DNA of 64,000 nt from positions 2,914,001-2,978,000 of the forward strand of contig NZ_JAGIOB010000001.1 in NCBI RefSeq assembly GCF_017876495.1, given 5' to 3'. Within the stretch, counting starts at the first letter, position 1. Each line of letters begins with the position of its first letter. This stretch comes from Microlunatus capsulatus. GTDB lineage: Bacteria; Actinomycetota; Actinomycetes; Propionibacteriales; Propionibacteriaceae. The position numbers and the translations under genes were made by a program. This document shows, piece by piece, positions 29,501 to 38,328 of the stretch. The notes under the pieces are model-generated. The model made no database searches. It was not told the origin of the DNA and saw nothing but the letters and a program-made list of their open reading frames with translations.

Positions 29501-29542
29501 CGAACCGGATCCGGGGCTGACGTCCTCGACATGGTGGGCCAC
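26525..29542 (-). CDS. lacZ: Beta-galactosidase, glycoside hydrolase family 2
   Basis: 1005 residues, the five-domain LacZ layout: sugar-binding domain with VPSHWVLGPDGVPVD and GVESVHQVWLNGTEVG, Ig-like domains, TIM barrel with FRGVNRHETHPVRGR, acid/base Glu in WSLGNEAGTG, nucleophile Glu in LMCEYVHAMGNG, and a C-terminal beta-sandwich (bgaL small chain, DNDRGASFGSYEM). Cytoplasmic; no signal peptide. GTG 29542 is preceded by TAGCGT 8 nt upstream. No lac permease or repressor lies next to it, so the physiological substrate may be another beta-galactoside. Confidence 0.95.
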   Translation of the reverse strand: MAHHVEDVSPGSGSRSTPRAWLPSDAPSLSLDGEWQFRLHPSHRGLAEPPAADGGWGTVTVPSHWVLGPDGVPVDAGRGRPIYTNVQYPFPVEPPFVPDENPTADHRRAFDHPGWDVERVLLRFDGVESVHQVWLNGTEVGVSTGSRLVSEFDVTAALRPGENELLVRVSQWSAASYLEDQDQWWLPGIFRSVTLLGRPVGALDDVWLQPGLVADAEGAGFRGTLLPVLQAGPAAWPVRVRVPELGVEQVFADAAALAAFEVGEVQAWTAETPRLYTVEVASSGETVTVRVGFREVRVEGDRFLVNGAPVTFRGVNRHETHPVRGRVFDEEHARADMVTMKRANVNAIRTSHYPPHPRVLDLADELGFWVIDECDLETHGFEFQGWRDNPSDDPRWTAAYLDRIERTVERDKNHPCVVIWSLGNEAGTGRNLAAMAQWVHRRDPGRPVHYEGDYTGQYTDVYSRMYPALVELEAIGSGVGPVRHTGPAEAERVRSKPFLMCEYVHAMGNGPGAIAEYDALAERYPRVHGGFVWEWRDHGLATRAADGTPFYGYGGDFGEVVHDGNFVMDGMLLPDDTPTPSVAEFAAVHTPVVLTLAGPVLGVRNRYHTADTAHLRVVAAVVSAEDGSLGEETVLDVPVLAPGASASVALPDALVDGADGGWWDVRVELADDQPWAPAGHVLGRVQAARPVRTAVRPVLPRPAALPALVTSAAPLTLGPATFDPRTGRLTRLHGLDVDGPRLELWRAPTDNDRGASFGSYEMATPEETPYGTGEAGPSSEQRWRARGLDRLVHRLLDLRADETSVVSTVRVGTANSGLSVEVRTRWQRVDGGLGCFVDVVPSTGWDCTWPRVGVRLDLPATVERAAWFGTGPAESYPDTRTAARVGRFDAGLDELSVPYSRPQETGHRSDLRHLELSGPDGVALRLRTATDTAGRLPGFTLSRHTPQQVDRAPHPHELPASDRTHLFVDAAVHGVGSRACGPDVLPQHALWPGAHQLTLVFEDLG

Positions 29543-29619
29543 GGGCGCCGACGCTACCGCCCGGGGTGCCGCCGGCGCCCGTCCCGGCCGCCGGTTCGCG
29601 CGGGGTCCGCCGCGCCGGG

Positions 29620-29705
29620 TAGCATGCCAGGGTTGTCCGGCGGCAGACCGGACGTGTTCGTAACAGCCCGAGGCCGACGGCGTCTCGGTAGTCGAGAGGT
29701 TGTTC
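29620..29705 (+). promoter_or_regulatory. Promoter -10 and structured 5' leader of bS22
   Basis: A -10 candidate TAGCAT (29620-29625) is followed by about 80 nt of leader with two stems: GTCCGG (29635-29640) with CCGGAC (29648-29653), and CCGAG (29669-29673) with CTCGG (29684-29688). Ribosome binding site GAGAGG precedes ATG 29706. Ribosomal-protein leaders of this kind are often autoregulated; no evidence beyond the folding potential. Confidence 0.4.
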
Positions 29706-29807
29706 ATGGGTTCGGTCATCAAGAAGCGCCGCAAGCGGATGGCGAAGAAGAAGCACCGCAAGCTGCTCAAGCGCACCCGCATCCAGCGCCGCCGCGCCGG
29801 CAAGTAA
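29706..29807 (+). CDS. Small ribosomal subunit protein bS22 (AURKAIP1/COX24-like)
   Basis: 33 residues, extremely basic: starts [20 protein letters not shown] and ends IQRRRAGK. This is the short actinobacterial protein with an AURKAIP1/COX24 domain that was identified as bS22 in mycobacterial 30S ribosomes. Too short for most gene finders. The epimerase gene begins 14 nt downstream, giving the conserved order BldC-like ... bS22 - epimerase - acyltransferase. Confidence 0.93.
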
Positions 29808-29821
29808 GACCCAGCGGAGCG

Positions 29822-30860
29822 ATGGCGCGGGTCGTCCTGGTCACGGGGGTCTCCCGTGGCCTGGCGGCCCGCGTCGCCCGCACCCTCGCCGCCCCCGGTG
29901 ACCTCACCGTGGTGGGCGTCGACGTCACGCCGCCCCGGTACGACCTGGGTGCGGCGACCTTCGTGCGCGCCGACATCCGCAGCCCCGTGATCGCCAAGGT
30001 GGTCAGCGGGCGTGGTGTGGACACCGTCGTGCACATGGCCGTGGTCTCCGCGCCCGCCGCGGCGGGCGGTCGCGCGTCGATGAAGGAGATCAACGTCATC
30101 GGCACGATGCAGCTGCTGGCGGCGTGCCAGCAGGCCGACGGCTTCGCCAAGCTCGTCGTGCAGAGCTCCGGGTCGGTCTACGGCGCCTCGCCGCGCGACC
30201 CCGCCCGGTTCACCGAGGACATGGCGGCGAAGGTGGCGCCGCGCGACGGCTACGGCAAGGACGCGGTCGAGATCGAGGGCTACGTCCGCGGGCTGGCCCG
30301 CCGACGGCCCGACGTCGTGGTCACCACCCTGCGCCTCGGCAGCCTCGTCGGCGCCGGCGCGGACGGCCTGCTCACCCGCTACCTGTCGCTCCCGGTCGTC
30401 CCGCGCGTCGCGGGCTTCGACGCCCGGTTCCAGCTGCTGCACCCCGACGACGCCGTGACCGCCCTCGAGCTGGTCACACGGCGCGACGTCCCCGGCACCT
30501 TCAACGTCGCCGCCGAGGACGTCGTGACCCTGGGCCAGGCCGTCCGCCGGACCGGTCGGCTGGCCGCCCCGGTGCCGCAGCCCGCCGCCCCGCTGGTGGC
30601 GCGGGTCTCGCGCCGCGCCCGGCTGGCCGACATCACGGCCGATCAGGTCGCCGCCCTCACCTACGGCCGCGGCCTCGACGTCACCCGGTTCCGCGCCGCC
30701 ACCGGCTTCACCCCCCGCTACAGCAGCCGCCAGGCGCTCGACGACTTCGCGGCCGCCGGTGCCCCCGGCCCGCTCGACCCCGACCGGCTGGGTGCTGCCC
30801 TGGACCCCGACCGGCTCCGCCGCGGGCTGGACCGCGTCCTGGGCCGCGGGGACACCACCC

Positions 30861-30868
<8 letters not shown>
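29822..30868 (+). CDS. NAD-dependent epimerase/dehydratase (extended SDR)
   Basis: 348 residues. VLVTGVSRGLAARVARTL (a GxxxGxxG variant), QSSGSVYGASPRDP (Ser of the triad), YGKDAVEIE (YxxxK), and HPDDAVTALELV typical of extended SDRs acting on nucleotide sugars. GalE-like by context (Rv0501 galE2 position), but the substrate is not set by sequence. The C-terminal 60 residues with repeated LDPDRL are unusual. It overlaps the following acyltransferase by 8 nt. Confidence 0.85.
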
Positions 30869-31859
<991 letters not shown>

Positions 31860-31869
31860 GGGGCAGGCC

Positions 31870-32193
31870 GTGACCTGGGCGCTGGTGCTGCTGCTCGCCG
31901 CGACGGCCGGCTTCACCGTCGCGGTCGTGCACCGGGCGCCGCGCCGGCCCCCGGATCCGCCGGCGTCCGACCGCTCCGGCCCGCCGGACCTGCGCGGGCT
32001 GCTCGACGCCGGGGCCGCGGTCCTCGCGCTGCTGGCCGTGGTCGTCGCCGGGACCGTGGTCCTCACCGACCGGCCCGACCAGGGGGCGAAGCTCGCCGTG
32101 CTGGGCCTGCTGTCCTACCTCGTCCACGTCGTCGCGGCCGCCGTGCTCACCCGGCCGCGGGCCCGCCGCCGGCCCTGGACCCGGGCCGGCTGA
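31870..32193 (+). CDS. Small membrane protein, unknown function
   Basis: 107 residues with three hydrophobic segments (about 3-20, 47-65, 75-93) separated by a Pro/Arg-rich loop (APRRPPDPPASDRSGPPDL) and ending in a basic tail. GTG start 10 nt after the acyltransferase stop. Not recognised; probably co-expressed with the acyltransferase. Confidence 0.55.
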   Translation: MTWALVLLLAATAGFTVAVVHRAPRRPPDPPASDRSGPPDLRGLLDAGAAVLALLAVVVAGTVVLTDRPDQGAKLAVLGLLSYLVHVVAAAVLTRPRARRRPWTRAG

Positions 32194-32219
32194 CCCCGAC
32201 CCGCCGAGCCCGGGTCAGC
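32189..32219. terminator. Hairpin containing both stop codons of convergent genes
   Basis: GCTGACCC (32189-32196) pairs perfectly with GGGTCAGC (32212-32219). The left arm includes the TGA of the small membrane gene and the right arm the stop of the HAD gene. The 15-nt loop is long for a terminator. Confidence 0.45.
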
Positions 32220-33120
32220 GGCGCAACATCCGCCGCAGCGCCACGCCGACGGCGAAGGCGCCCGTGGCCCCCGCGGCACCCCCGGCGCCCAGCAGCCCGG
32301 CCCGCGCGGCCCGGCGCCCGCGCCGGAAGTCCCGCACCGGCCAGCCCTGCTCCTGCGCGTGCCGGCGCAGCCGCTTGTCCGGGTTGATGACGGCCGGGTG
32401 GCCGACGACGGAGAGCATCGGCAGGTCGTTCACGGAGTCGGAGTAGGCCGAGCACCGGTCCAGGTCCAGCCCCTCGGCCAGGGCCAGCGCGCGGACCGCG
32501 TCGGCCTTCGCGGCCCCGTGCAGCAGCTCACCGCGCAGCCGGCCGGTGTACACGCCGTCGACGTGCTCGGCGGTCGTGCCCAGCGCGCCGTTGAGGCCGA
32601 GGCGGGCGGCGATGATGCCGGCGACCTCGACCGGTGCGGCCGTCACCAGCCAGGCCTGCTGCCCCGCGTCGAGGTGCTGCTGGGCCAGCGCCCGGGTGCC
32701 CGGCCAGATCCGCGGGTGGATGGCGTCCTCGTAGGTCTCCTGCCCGATCTCCTCGAGCTCGGCGACGGTGTGGCCCTCGATGAAGGAGAGCGACGCGGCC
32801 CGCGCGTCCTCGATGTGGGTGGGGTTCTCCCGGCCGACGACGCGGAACCAGACCTGCAGCCAGACGGCCTTGGCGATCACCCGGCTGCCGAAGAACCCGT
32901 GCCGGTACAGGCCCTTGGCCAGGTGGAACATGGACGCGCCCTTGATCATGGTGTTGTCCAGGTCGAAGAACGCGGCGGCCCGCGGGTCGGGCTCGGTGTG
33001 CAGCGGGGCGACCTCGACGGCGGAGGCGCCGACCCCGGGCAGGGGGCGGACGTCGTCCTCGTGGACCTCGGTCCCGTGACCGGTCCCCGACGCCGGGGCC
33101 GAGCCCTCAGCATCGCTCAT
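32215..33120 (-). CDS. HAD-IB family phosphatase (SerB1-like)
   Basis: 301 residues. HAD motif I FFDLDNTMIKG, motif II VTAAPVEVA, motif III/IV SDSVNDLPML. The subfamily IB layout with a helical cap is shared with phosphoserine phosphatase and CicA-like proteins; the ortholog in this position in mycobacteria is called serB1, but the substrate is unproven. An acidic N-terminal tail of about 45 residues and a C-terminal hydrophobic segment (GLLGAGGAAGATGAFAVGVA) suggest membrane association. ATG follows TAGGGT by 6 nt. Confidence 0.85.
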   Translation of the reverse strand: MSDAEGSAPASGTGHGTEVHEDDVRPLPGVGASAVEVAPLHTEPDPRAAAFFDLDNTMIKGASMFHLAKGLYRHGFFGSRVIAKAVWLQVWFRVVGRENPTHIEDARAASLSFIEGHTVAELEEIGQETYEDAIHPRIWPGTRALAQQHLDAGQQAWLVTAAPVEVAGIIAARLGLNGALGTTAEHVDGVYTGRLRGELLHGAAKADAVRALALAEGLDLDRCSAYSDSVNDLPMLSVVGHPAVINPDKRLRRHAQEQGWPVRDFRRGRRAARAGLLGAGGAAGATGAFAVGVALRRMLRR

Positions 33121-33126
33121 CCGTTC

Positions 33127-33132
33127 ACCCTA
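33127..33132 (-). promoter_or_regulatory. -10 hexamer TAGGGT, leaderless promoter of the HAD gene
   Basis: Minus-strand TAGGGT, 6-nt spacer, ATG 33120. Confidence 0.6.
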
Positions 33133-33226
33133 ACGCCCGCCGTGCGGCGCCCGGCCGCGCGGAACGGCGGGAGCGGCCCGGTCGTGCCCGACCCCGTCGC
33201 GGGCGGCGCTGTGCCAGACTCCTGCC

Positions 33227-34750
33227 GTGCAGAGCGCGCAGCCGGGCGTCCCGCTCGTCACCGTGCCGCCGGCCCGGTCCGGAGCCTGGTCCAACGTGGC
33301 CGACCTCGTCGCCGCCCGCGCCGCCGAGCGGCCCGACGCCACCGCGCTCGTGCAGCCCGCACCCCCCGCCGGCCCCGCCCCCCGCCGCACCCTCACCTGG
33401 GCCGCGCTGGACGCCCGCGTCAGCGCCGTCGCCGCCGGGCTCAGCGCGTCCGGCCTGCTCGCCGGCCAGCGCGTCGGCCTGCTCGGCCCGGCCTCGGCGG
33501 ACTGGGTGGTGGGCTACCTGGCCGCGCTGCGGGCCGGGGTGGTCGTCGTCCCGCTCGACCCCGGCGCCCCGCCCGGGCAGACCGCTGCCGCGCTGGCCGG
33601 AACCGGCGCGCGCGTGCTGCTGGCGCCCGACGGCGTCGCGGTCCCGGACGGCGTGACCCGCCTCCCGCTGTCCGAGGACGGCCTGGCCGCGCTGGCCGCC
33701 GACCCGGCCCTGGTCAGCTCCCCGGCCGACGTCGAGAGCCTCGCCGTGCTGCTCGCCACCGCGGGCACCTCCGGCCGGGCCCGCGCCGCGATGCTCACCC
33801 ACCGGGCGCTGCTGGCCCACGTCGAGCACGTCGGCCGGCTCGGCGTGCTGGGGCCCGACGACGTCCTGCTGGCCACGCTGCCGCTGTTCCACGTCTTCGG
33901 CCTGAACGCGGTGCTGGGCGGCTGGCTGGGCTCGGGCGCCCGGCTGGTCCTCGCCGACGGCCCGCGGGAGGGCCTCGCCGCCCTGGTCCGGGCCGAGGGC
34001 GTGACCGACCTGCCGCTCGCCCCCTCGACGCTGGCGCGGCTGCTGGCCGAGCCCGACCTCGACGCCGGCCTGGGCCGGCTGACCACCGTCGTCGCCGGGG
34101 CCGCCCCGCTGGCCGAGGAGCTGGCGGCGGCCTTCGAGGCCCGGACGGGGCTGCGGGTGGAGCGCGGGTACGGGCTCACCGAGGCCGCGCCCGGGGTGAC
34201 CGCGACGTTCGGCGGCACGGGCGGCGGGCCCGGCCACGTCGGCCCGCCGCTGCCCGGGGTCGAGGTGCGGGTCGACGGCGAGCCCGGCGAGCCGGGCGAG
34301 ATCGCCGTCCGCGGCGCCAACCTGTTCTCCGGCTACTGGCCCGACGGCACGGGCGGCCCCGACGCCGACGGCTGGTTCGCCACCGGCGACATCGGCTACC
34401 TCGCCGACGGCGAGCTGGTCCTGGTGGACCGGGCGCGCGAGCTGGTGGTCGTCGACGGCTTCCACGTGTACCCCGCCGAGGTGGAGCACGCCATCATGGA
34501 GCTGCCCGGGGTCGAGGCCGCCGCGGTGGTCGGCCGGCCCGACGCGCGCAGCGGTGAGCAGCTGGTCGCGTTCGTCGAGGGGCGCGGGCTGAGCGCCGAG
34601 CGCGTCGAGGCCCACTGCGGGCAGCGGCTGGCCCGGTTCAAGCGGCCGGTGGCCGTGCACGTCCTGGACGCGCTCCCGCGGGGGGCCACGGGGAAGATCC
34701 GGAAGGGGTTGCTGAGAGAGATGACGCGCACCGAGCAGGACCGGGCATGA
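33227..34750 (+). CDS. AMP-dependent acyl-CoA ligase-like protein
   Basis: 507 residues, ANL superfamily. ADGELVLVDRARELVVVDGFHVYPAEVE (hinge and A8) and the A10 lysine in LPRGATGKIRKGLL are intact; GYGLTEAAPGV (A5) is present. The P-loop A3 reads LLATAGTSGRARAAMLTH instead of the usual TSGTTGxPKG, losing the lysine. It may still adenylate a fatty acid or work as an altered ligase. GTG 33227 follows CAGACT by 6 nt. It overlaps the glutaredoxin gene by 4 nt. Confidence 0.85.
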   Translation: MQSAQPGVPLVTVPPARSGAWSNVADLVAARAAERPDATALVQPAPPAGPAPRRTLTWAALDARVSAVAAGLSASGLLAGQRVGLLGPASADWVVGYLAALRAGVVVVPLDPGAPPGQTAAALAGTGARVLLAPDGVAVPDGVTRLPLSEDGLAALAADPALVSSPADVESLAVLLATAGTSGRARAAMLTHRALLAHVEHVGRLGVLGPDDVLLATLPLFHVFGLNAVLGGWLGSGARLVLADGPREGLAALVRAEGVTDLPLAPSTLARLLAEPDLDAGLGRLTTVVAGAAPLAEELAAAFEARTGLRVERGYGLTEAAPGVTATFGGTGGGPGHVGPPLPGVEVRVDGEPGEPGEIAVRGANLFSGYWPDGTGGPDADGWFATGDIGYLADGELVLVDRARELVVVDGFHVYPAEVEHAIMELPGVEAAAVVGRPDARSGEQLVAFVEGRGLSAERVEAHCGQRLARFKRPVAVHVLDALPRGATGKIRKGLLREMTRTEQDRA

Positions 34751-35013
34751 CGGCCGGCGGGGCGCCGGCCCAGGAGCGGGTGCTGGTGCTGACCCGGCCG
34801 GGCTGCCACCTCTGCGAGCAGGCGGTGGAGGTCGTCTCCCGGGTGTGCGCCGAGACGGGGACGGGCTGGTCCACCCAGGACATCACCACCGACGCCGAGC
34901 TGCTGCGCCGCTACACCGACGAGGTGCCGGTGACCTTCGTGGACGGCACGCAGCACGACTTCTGGGCCGTGGACCCGGCCCGGTTGCGCGCGGCGCTGGC
35001 GGGTAAGGCCTAG
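34747..35013 (+). CDS. Glutaredoxin-like protein (DUF836/NrdH-type)
   Basis: 88 residues with thioredoxin fold: VLVLTRPGCHLCEQAVEVV carries the CxxC (PGCHLC), followed by the cis-Pro loop DEVPVTFVDG. Probably a small cytoplasmic thiol oxidoreductase, in keeping with the rex gene directly downstream. The ATGA overlap with the ligase gene indicates an operon. Confidence 0.88.
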   Translation: MTAGGAPAQERVLVLTRPGCHLCEQAVEVVSRVCAETGTGWSTQDITTDAELLRRYTDEVPVTFVDGTQHDFWAVDPARLRAALAGKA

Positions 35014-35024
35014 CCCGACCGTAT

Positions 35025-35053
35025 TTGTGCGGCCCGGTCGCGGCTCCTAGAGT
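35025..35053 (+). promoter_or_regulatory. Promoter of the rex-hem operon
   Basis: TTGTGC (35025-35030), 17-nt spacer, TAGAGT (35048-35053). It predicts a leader of about 35 nt before GTG 35094 with the ribosome binding site AGGAGAGG at 35086-35093. Confidence 0.55.
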
Positions 35054-35093
35054 TGTGCCGACCAGCGCGTTCGCCCCACAGACCAGGAGAGGT

Positions 35094-35957
35094 GTGTCTT
35101 CCGCCGAGACCTTGCGTGAGGCTCGTGACGACGCACACCCGAACCCCGCGGAGACCGCACCCGACCCGGCCGCCGGCGAGACGGCGCCCCGGGGGATCCC
35201 TGACGCCACCGTGGCCCGGCTGCCGGTCTACCTCCGGGCCCTGGCCCAGCTCTCCGCCGGGGGCACCGTCACCGTCAGCAGCGGCGAGCTGGCCGAGGCG
35301 GCCGGCGTCGGGCCCGCGCAGCTGCGCAAGGACCTCTCCCTGCTGGGCTCCTACGGCACCCGGGGCGTCGGCTACGACGTCGCCCACCTGCGCTTCGAGG
35401 TCGCGCGGGCGCTCGGGGAGGCCGAGGAGTGGCCGGTGGTCATCGTCGGGCTCGGCAACCTCGGCACCGCGCTGGCCAACTACTCGGGGTTCCGCTCCCG
35501 GGGCTTCCGCGTCGTCGGGCTCGTCGACCCCGACCCGGCGCTGGTCGGGCGGCGCATCCACGGGCTGGCCATCACCGACCTCCGCGACCTCGAGGACCTG
35601 CTGGCCCGGACCGGGGCGGTGATCGGGGTGGTGGCGACGCCGTCGGAGGCCGCCCAGGACGTCACCGACCGGCTGGTCCGCCGCGGGGTCACCAGCATCC
35701 TCAACTTCGCGCCGGTCCCGCTGGCCGTGCCGGACGGCGTGCACGTGCGCAAGGTGGACCTCGGCCAGGAGCTGCAGATCCTCGCCTACCACGAGCACCG
35801 CCGGGCCGAGGACGGTGGGACGCGCGCTGGTCCCGCCGCCGGCCCGGGCACCATCGAGCCGGTGGACGCCGGCGACCCGAACCCCGTGCCGGTGCCGGCG
35901 GGCGCTCCCGCCCGCGCCCTGGCGCACTCCGCAGGTCACACCGAGGACGAGGACTGA
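35094..35957 (+). CDS. rex: Redox-sensing transcriptional repressor Rex
   Basis: 287 residues. Acidic/Pro-rich N-terminal extension (about 38 residues), winged-helix domain (PDATVARLPVYLRAL ... GVGPAQLRKDLSLLGSYGTRGVGYDV), Rossmann domain with VVIVGLGNLGTALANYSGF for NADH/NAD+, and the C-terminal swap helix IPSILNFAPVPL-like segment, then a disordered tail of about 50 residues. Rex represses respiratory and heme genes until NADH rises; in Streptomyces it controls the same rex-hemA-hemC-hemD operon. GTG 35094 chosen for the AGGAGAGG site. Confidence 0.96.
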   Translation: MSSAETLREARDDAHPNPAETAPDPAAGETAPRGIPDATVARLPVYLRALAQLSAGGTVTVSSGELAEAAGVGPAQLRKDLSLLGSYGTRGVGYDVAHLRFEVARALGEAEEWPVVIVGLGNLGTALANYSGFRSRGFRVVGLVDPDPALVGRRIHGLAITDLRDLEDLLARTGAVIGVVATPSEAAQDVTDRLVRRGVTSILNFAPVPLAVPDGVHVRKVDLGQELQILAYHEHRRAEDGGTRAGPAAGPGTIEPVDAGDPNPVPVPAGAPARALAHSAGHTEDED

Positions 35958-37234
35958 TGAGCATTCTGGTGGTGAGCGTCTCGCACCGCTCGACGAGCGT
36001 GGGCATGCTGTCGAGGCTGGCGATGGACGCCACCGCGACGGCGGCCCTGGCCGAGCAGCTGGTGGCCTCCGACCACGTCGACGAGGCGGTGGTGCTGTCC
36101 ACCTGCAACCGGACCGAGCTCTACGCGTCGGTCTCGCGCTTCCACGGCGGCCTCGACGACGCCGTCGAGGCGCTGGCCGGGGTGGCCGGCCTCAGCGTCT
36201 CCGAGCTGCGGACCCTGTGCGCGGTGTTCTTCGACGAGGGCGCGGTGGCCCACACCTTCTCGGTGACCGCCGGGCTGGACTCGGTCGTGCTGGGGGAGAG
36301 CCAGATCCTCGGCCAGGTCCGGACGGCGCTCAGCGTCTGCCAGGCCGCCGGCACCGTCGGCACCGTGCTCAACTCGCTGTTCCAGCAGGCGCTGCGGGTG
36401 GGCAAGCGCGTGCAGACCGAGACGGGCATCGGCTCGGCCGGCCGCTCCCTGGTCACCGCCGCCTACGACCTGCTGGCCACCGAGCGCGGCGGGCTCGAGG
36501 GCCGCCGGGTGCTCGTGGTCGGGGCGGGGCAGATGGCCGGCCTGGCCGCCCGGACCGCCGCCGCGGCCGGCGCCCACGTCAGCTGCGCCAACCGGACGCT
36601 GGCCAGGGCCGAGCGGCTCGCCGAGGCCGTCGGCGGCCATGCCGTGCCGCTCGACCAGCTGGACGCCGCCCTCGCCGGCACCGACGTGCTCGTCACCTGC
36701 ACGGGCGCCCGCTCGATGAGCATCAGCGCCGACCAGCTGGCCGGCACCCCGGTCACCGGCGTCGTCGACCTCGCCCTGCCGCCCGACGTCTCCGAGGACG
36801 TGCACACCCTCGGCATCAGCCTGGTCAACCTCGACCGGCTGGTCGCCGGCCGCGACGACGAGTCCGGCTCGGGCGAGGTCGCCGAGGCCCGCGCGCTGGT
36901 CCGCGCCGAGGTCCGCGACTTCCTGGGCCTGCGCCGCGCCGCCCAGGTGGCCCCCACCGTCGTCGCGCTGCGCTCGATGGCCTCGGAGGTGGTGGCGGGG
37001 GAGATGGCCCGGCTCAGCAGCCGGCTGCCCGCGCTCGGCGACCGCGAGCGCGACGAGGTGCAGCGCACCGTCCGCCGGGTCGTCGACAAGCTGCTGCACC
37101 AGCCCACCGTCCGGGTCCAGGAGCTCTCCACCGACCCCGACGCCGTCGACTACGCCGCCGCCCTGCGCGAGCTGTTCGCGCTGGACCCGCAGACCGTGGC
37201 GGCCGTGATGTCGGCCGAGGTCCCGTCCGCGTGA
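35957..37234 (+). CDS. hemA: Glutamyl-tRNA reductase
   Basis: 425 residues. First step of C5-pathway tetrapyrrole synthesis: glutamyl-tRNA(Glu) to glutamate-1-semialdehyde. Catalytic Cys50 in VLSTCNRTELYA, GLDSVVLGESQILGQV, NADPH domain VLVVGAGQMAGLAARTAA, and a C-terminal dimerisation helix. The start ATG overlaps the rex TGA by 1 nt (TGATG), so expression is tied to rex. hemC follows with a 4-nt overlap. Confidence 0.97.
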   Translation: MSILVVSVSHRSTSVGMLSRLAMDATATAALAEQLVASDHVDEAVVLSTCNRTELYASVSRFHGGLDDAVEALAGVAGLSVSELRTLCAVFFDEGAVAHTFSVTAGLDSVVLGESQILGQVRTALSVCQAAGTVGTVLNSLFQQALRVGKRVQTETGIGSAGRSLVTAAYDLLATERGGLEGRRVLVVGAGQMAGLAARTAAAAGAHVSCANRTLARAERLAEAVGGHAVPLDQLDAALAGTDVLVTCTGARSMSISADQLAGTPVTGVVDLALPPDVSEDVHTLGISLVNLDRLVAGRDDESGSGEVAEARALVRAEVRDFLGLRRAAQVAPTVVALRSMASEVVAGEMARLSSRLPALGDRERDEVQRTVRRVVDKLLHQPTVRVQELSTDPDAVDYAAALRELFALDPQTVAAVMSAEVPSA

Positions 37235-38271
37235 GCTCGGCGACCGGCACCCGGGTGCTGCGGATCGGGGCCCGCACGTCGCCGCTGGCCCGGGCCCAGG
37301 TCGAGCTGGTGGCCGGCCTGCTCGCCGCCCGCGGCGTCCCCTCCAGCTTCGTCGGGGTGACCACCCGTGGTGACGTCGACCAGCGGGCGCTGACCGAGAT
37401 CGGCGGCACCGGCGTCTTCGCCGGCGCGGTCCGCGACGCGCTGCGGCACGGCGAGATCGACGTCGCCGTGCACTCCCTCAAGGACCTGCCCACTGCGCCC
37501 GACCCCGACCTCGAGGTCGTCGCCGTGCCCGAGCGCGAGGACACCCGCGACGTGCTGGTCGGCCGCCGGCTGGCCGACCTCGACGACGGCGCCCGGGTGG
37601 GCACCGGTGCACCGCGGCGGGCCGTGCAGCTGGAGGACTGGGCCGCGCGGGAAGGTCGCCGCGTCGTCGTGGTGGCCGTCCGCGGCAACGTCGACACCCG
37701 GCTGGGACTGGTCCGCAGCGGCCAGGTCGACGCCGTCGTGCTGGCCGCGGCCGGGCTGCGCCGGCTCGGATATCTGGAATTCGACGAGGTCGCCGAGAAT
37801 TCCGACACCGTTGTCACAAACGCGGTGGTGAAAGACCTGCCCGCGGAAATCCTGCCGTTGTCGCTCATGCTGCCCGCCCCGGGGCAGGGCGCGCTGGCCC
37901 TGGAGGTGGCGCACGCGCTCGACCCGGAGCTCAAGGAGCACGTCCGCGCGCTCGACCACGCGGTCAGCCACGCGGAGGCGCGCGCCGAGCGGGCGTTCCT
38001 CGCCCGGCTCGAGGCCGGCTGCACGGCCCCGGTGGGTGCGCGCGCGGTTGTCAAGTCCGTCCGTGGTACAAGTCACGATTTGACTCTGAGCGCGGTAATT
38101 GGGAGAACGTTACTGAGCAGCGTGGTGACCGCTCCCGGAAGTGCTCCGGCGCCACTTCGTCTCGAGGCCGAGGGATTCTCAGAAAACCCCGAGGATTTCG
38201 GGATGAGGCACGCCAGCGGGGTACTGGCCACTCTGCAGTCCGACGACCGACCTGCCCCCCGCTCGACCTAA
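37231..38271 (+). CDS. hemC: Hydroxymethylbilane synthase (porphobilinogen deaminase)
   Basis: 346 residues. RIGARTSPLARAQVELV, VHSLKDLPTA, VGTGAPRRAVQL, and the dipyrromethane-cofactor Cys in RLEAGCTAPVGARA. The 3' third has codon use unlike its neighbours: ATT, AAT, AAA, AGA and a rare in-frame TTA (38110-38112, codon 294) appear between about 37770 and 38240. The C-terminus (NPEDFGMRHASG ...) runs about 30 residues past the usual end. Confidence 0.96.
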   Translation: MSSATGTRVLRIGARTSPLARAQVELVAGLLAARGVPSSFVGVTTRGDVDQRALTEIGGTGVFAGAVRDALRHGEIDVAVHSLKDLPTAPDPDLEVVAVPEREDTRDVLVGRRLADLDDGARVGTGAPRRAVQLEDWAAREGRRVVVVAVRGNVDTRLGLVRSGQVDAVVLAAAGLRRLGYLEFDEVAENSDTVVTNAVVKDLPAEILPLSLMLPAPGQGALALEVAHALDPELKEHVRALDHAVSHAEARAERAFLARLEAGCTAPVGARAVVKSVRGTSHDLTLSAVIGRTLLSSVVTAPGSAPAPLRLEAEGFSENPEDFGMRHASGVLATLQSDDRPAPRST

Positions 38272-38328
38272 CTCACTCCCACCGCCCGCCAGCGATGGCG
38301 GCCCTGGACAACAGAACGCGAGACGTCA

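Noticed and set aside
35025-35060. Possible Rex operator at the rex promoter (TTGTG at 35025 and 35053)
   Set aside because: Neither TTGTG has a CACAA partner at the spacing of the known operator TTGTGAAnnnnTTCACAA. Autoregulation is likely from context but the site is not visible.
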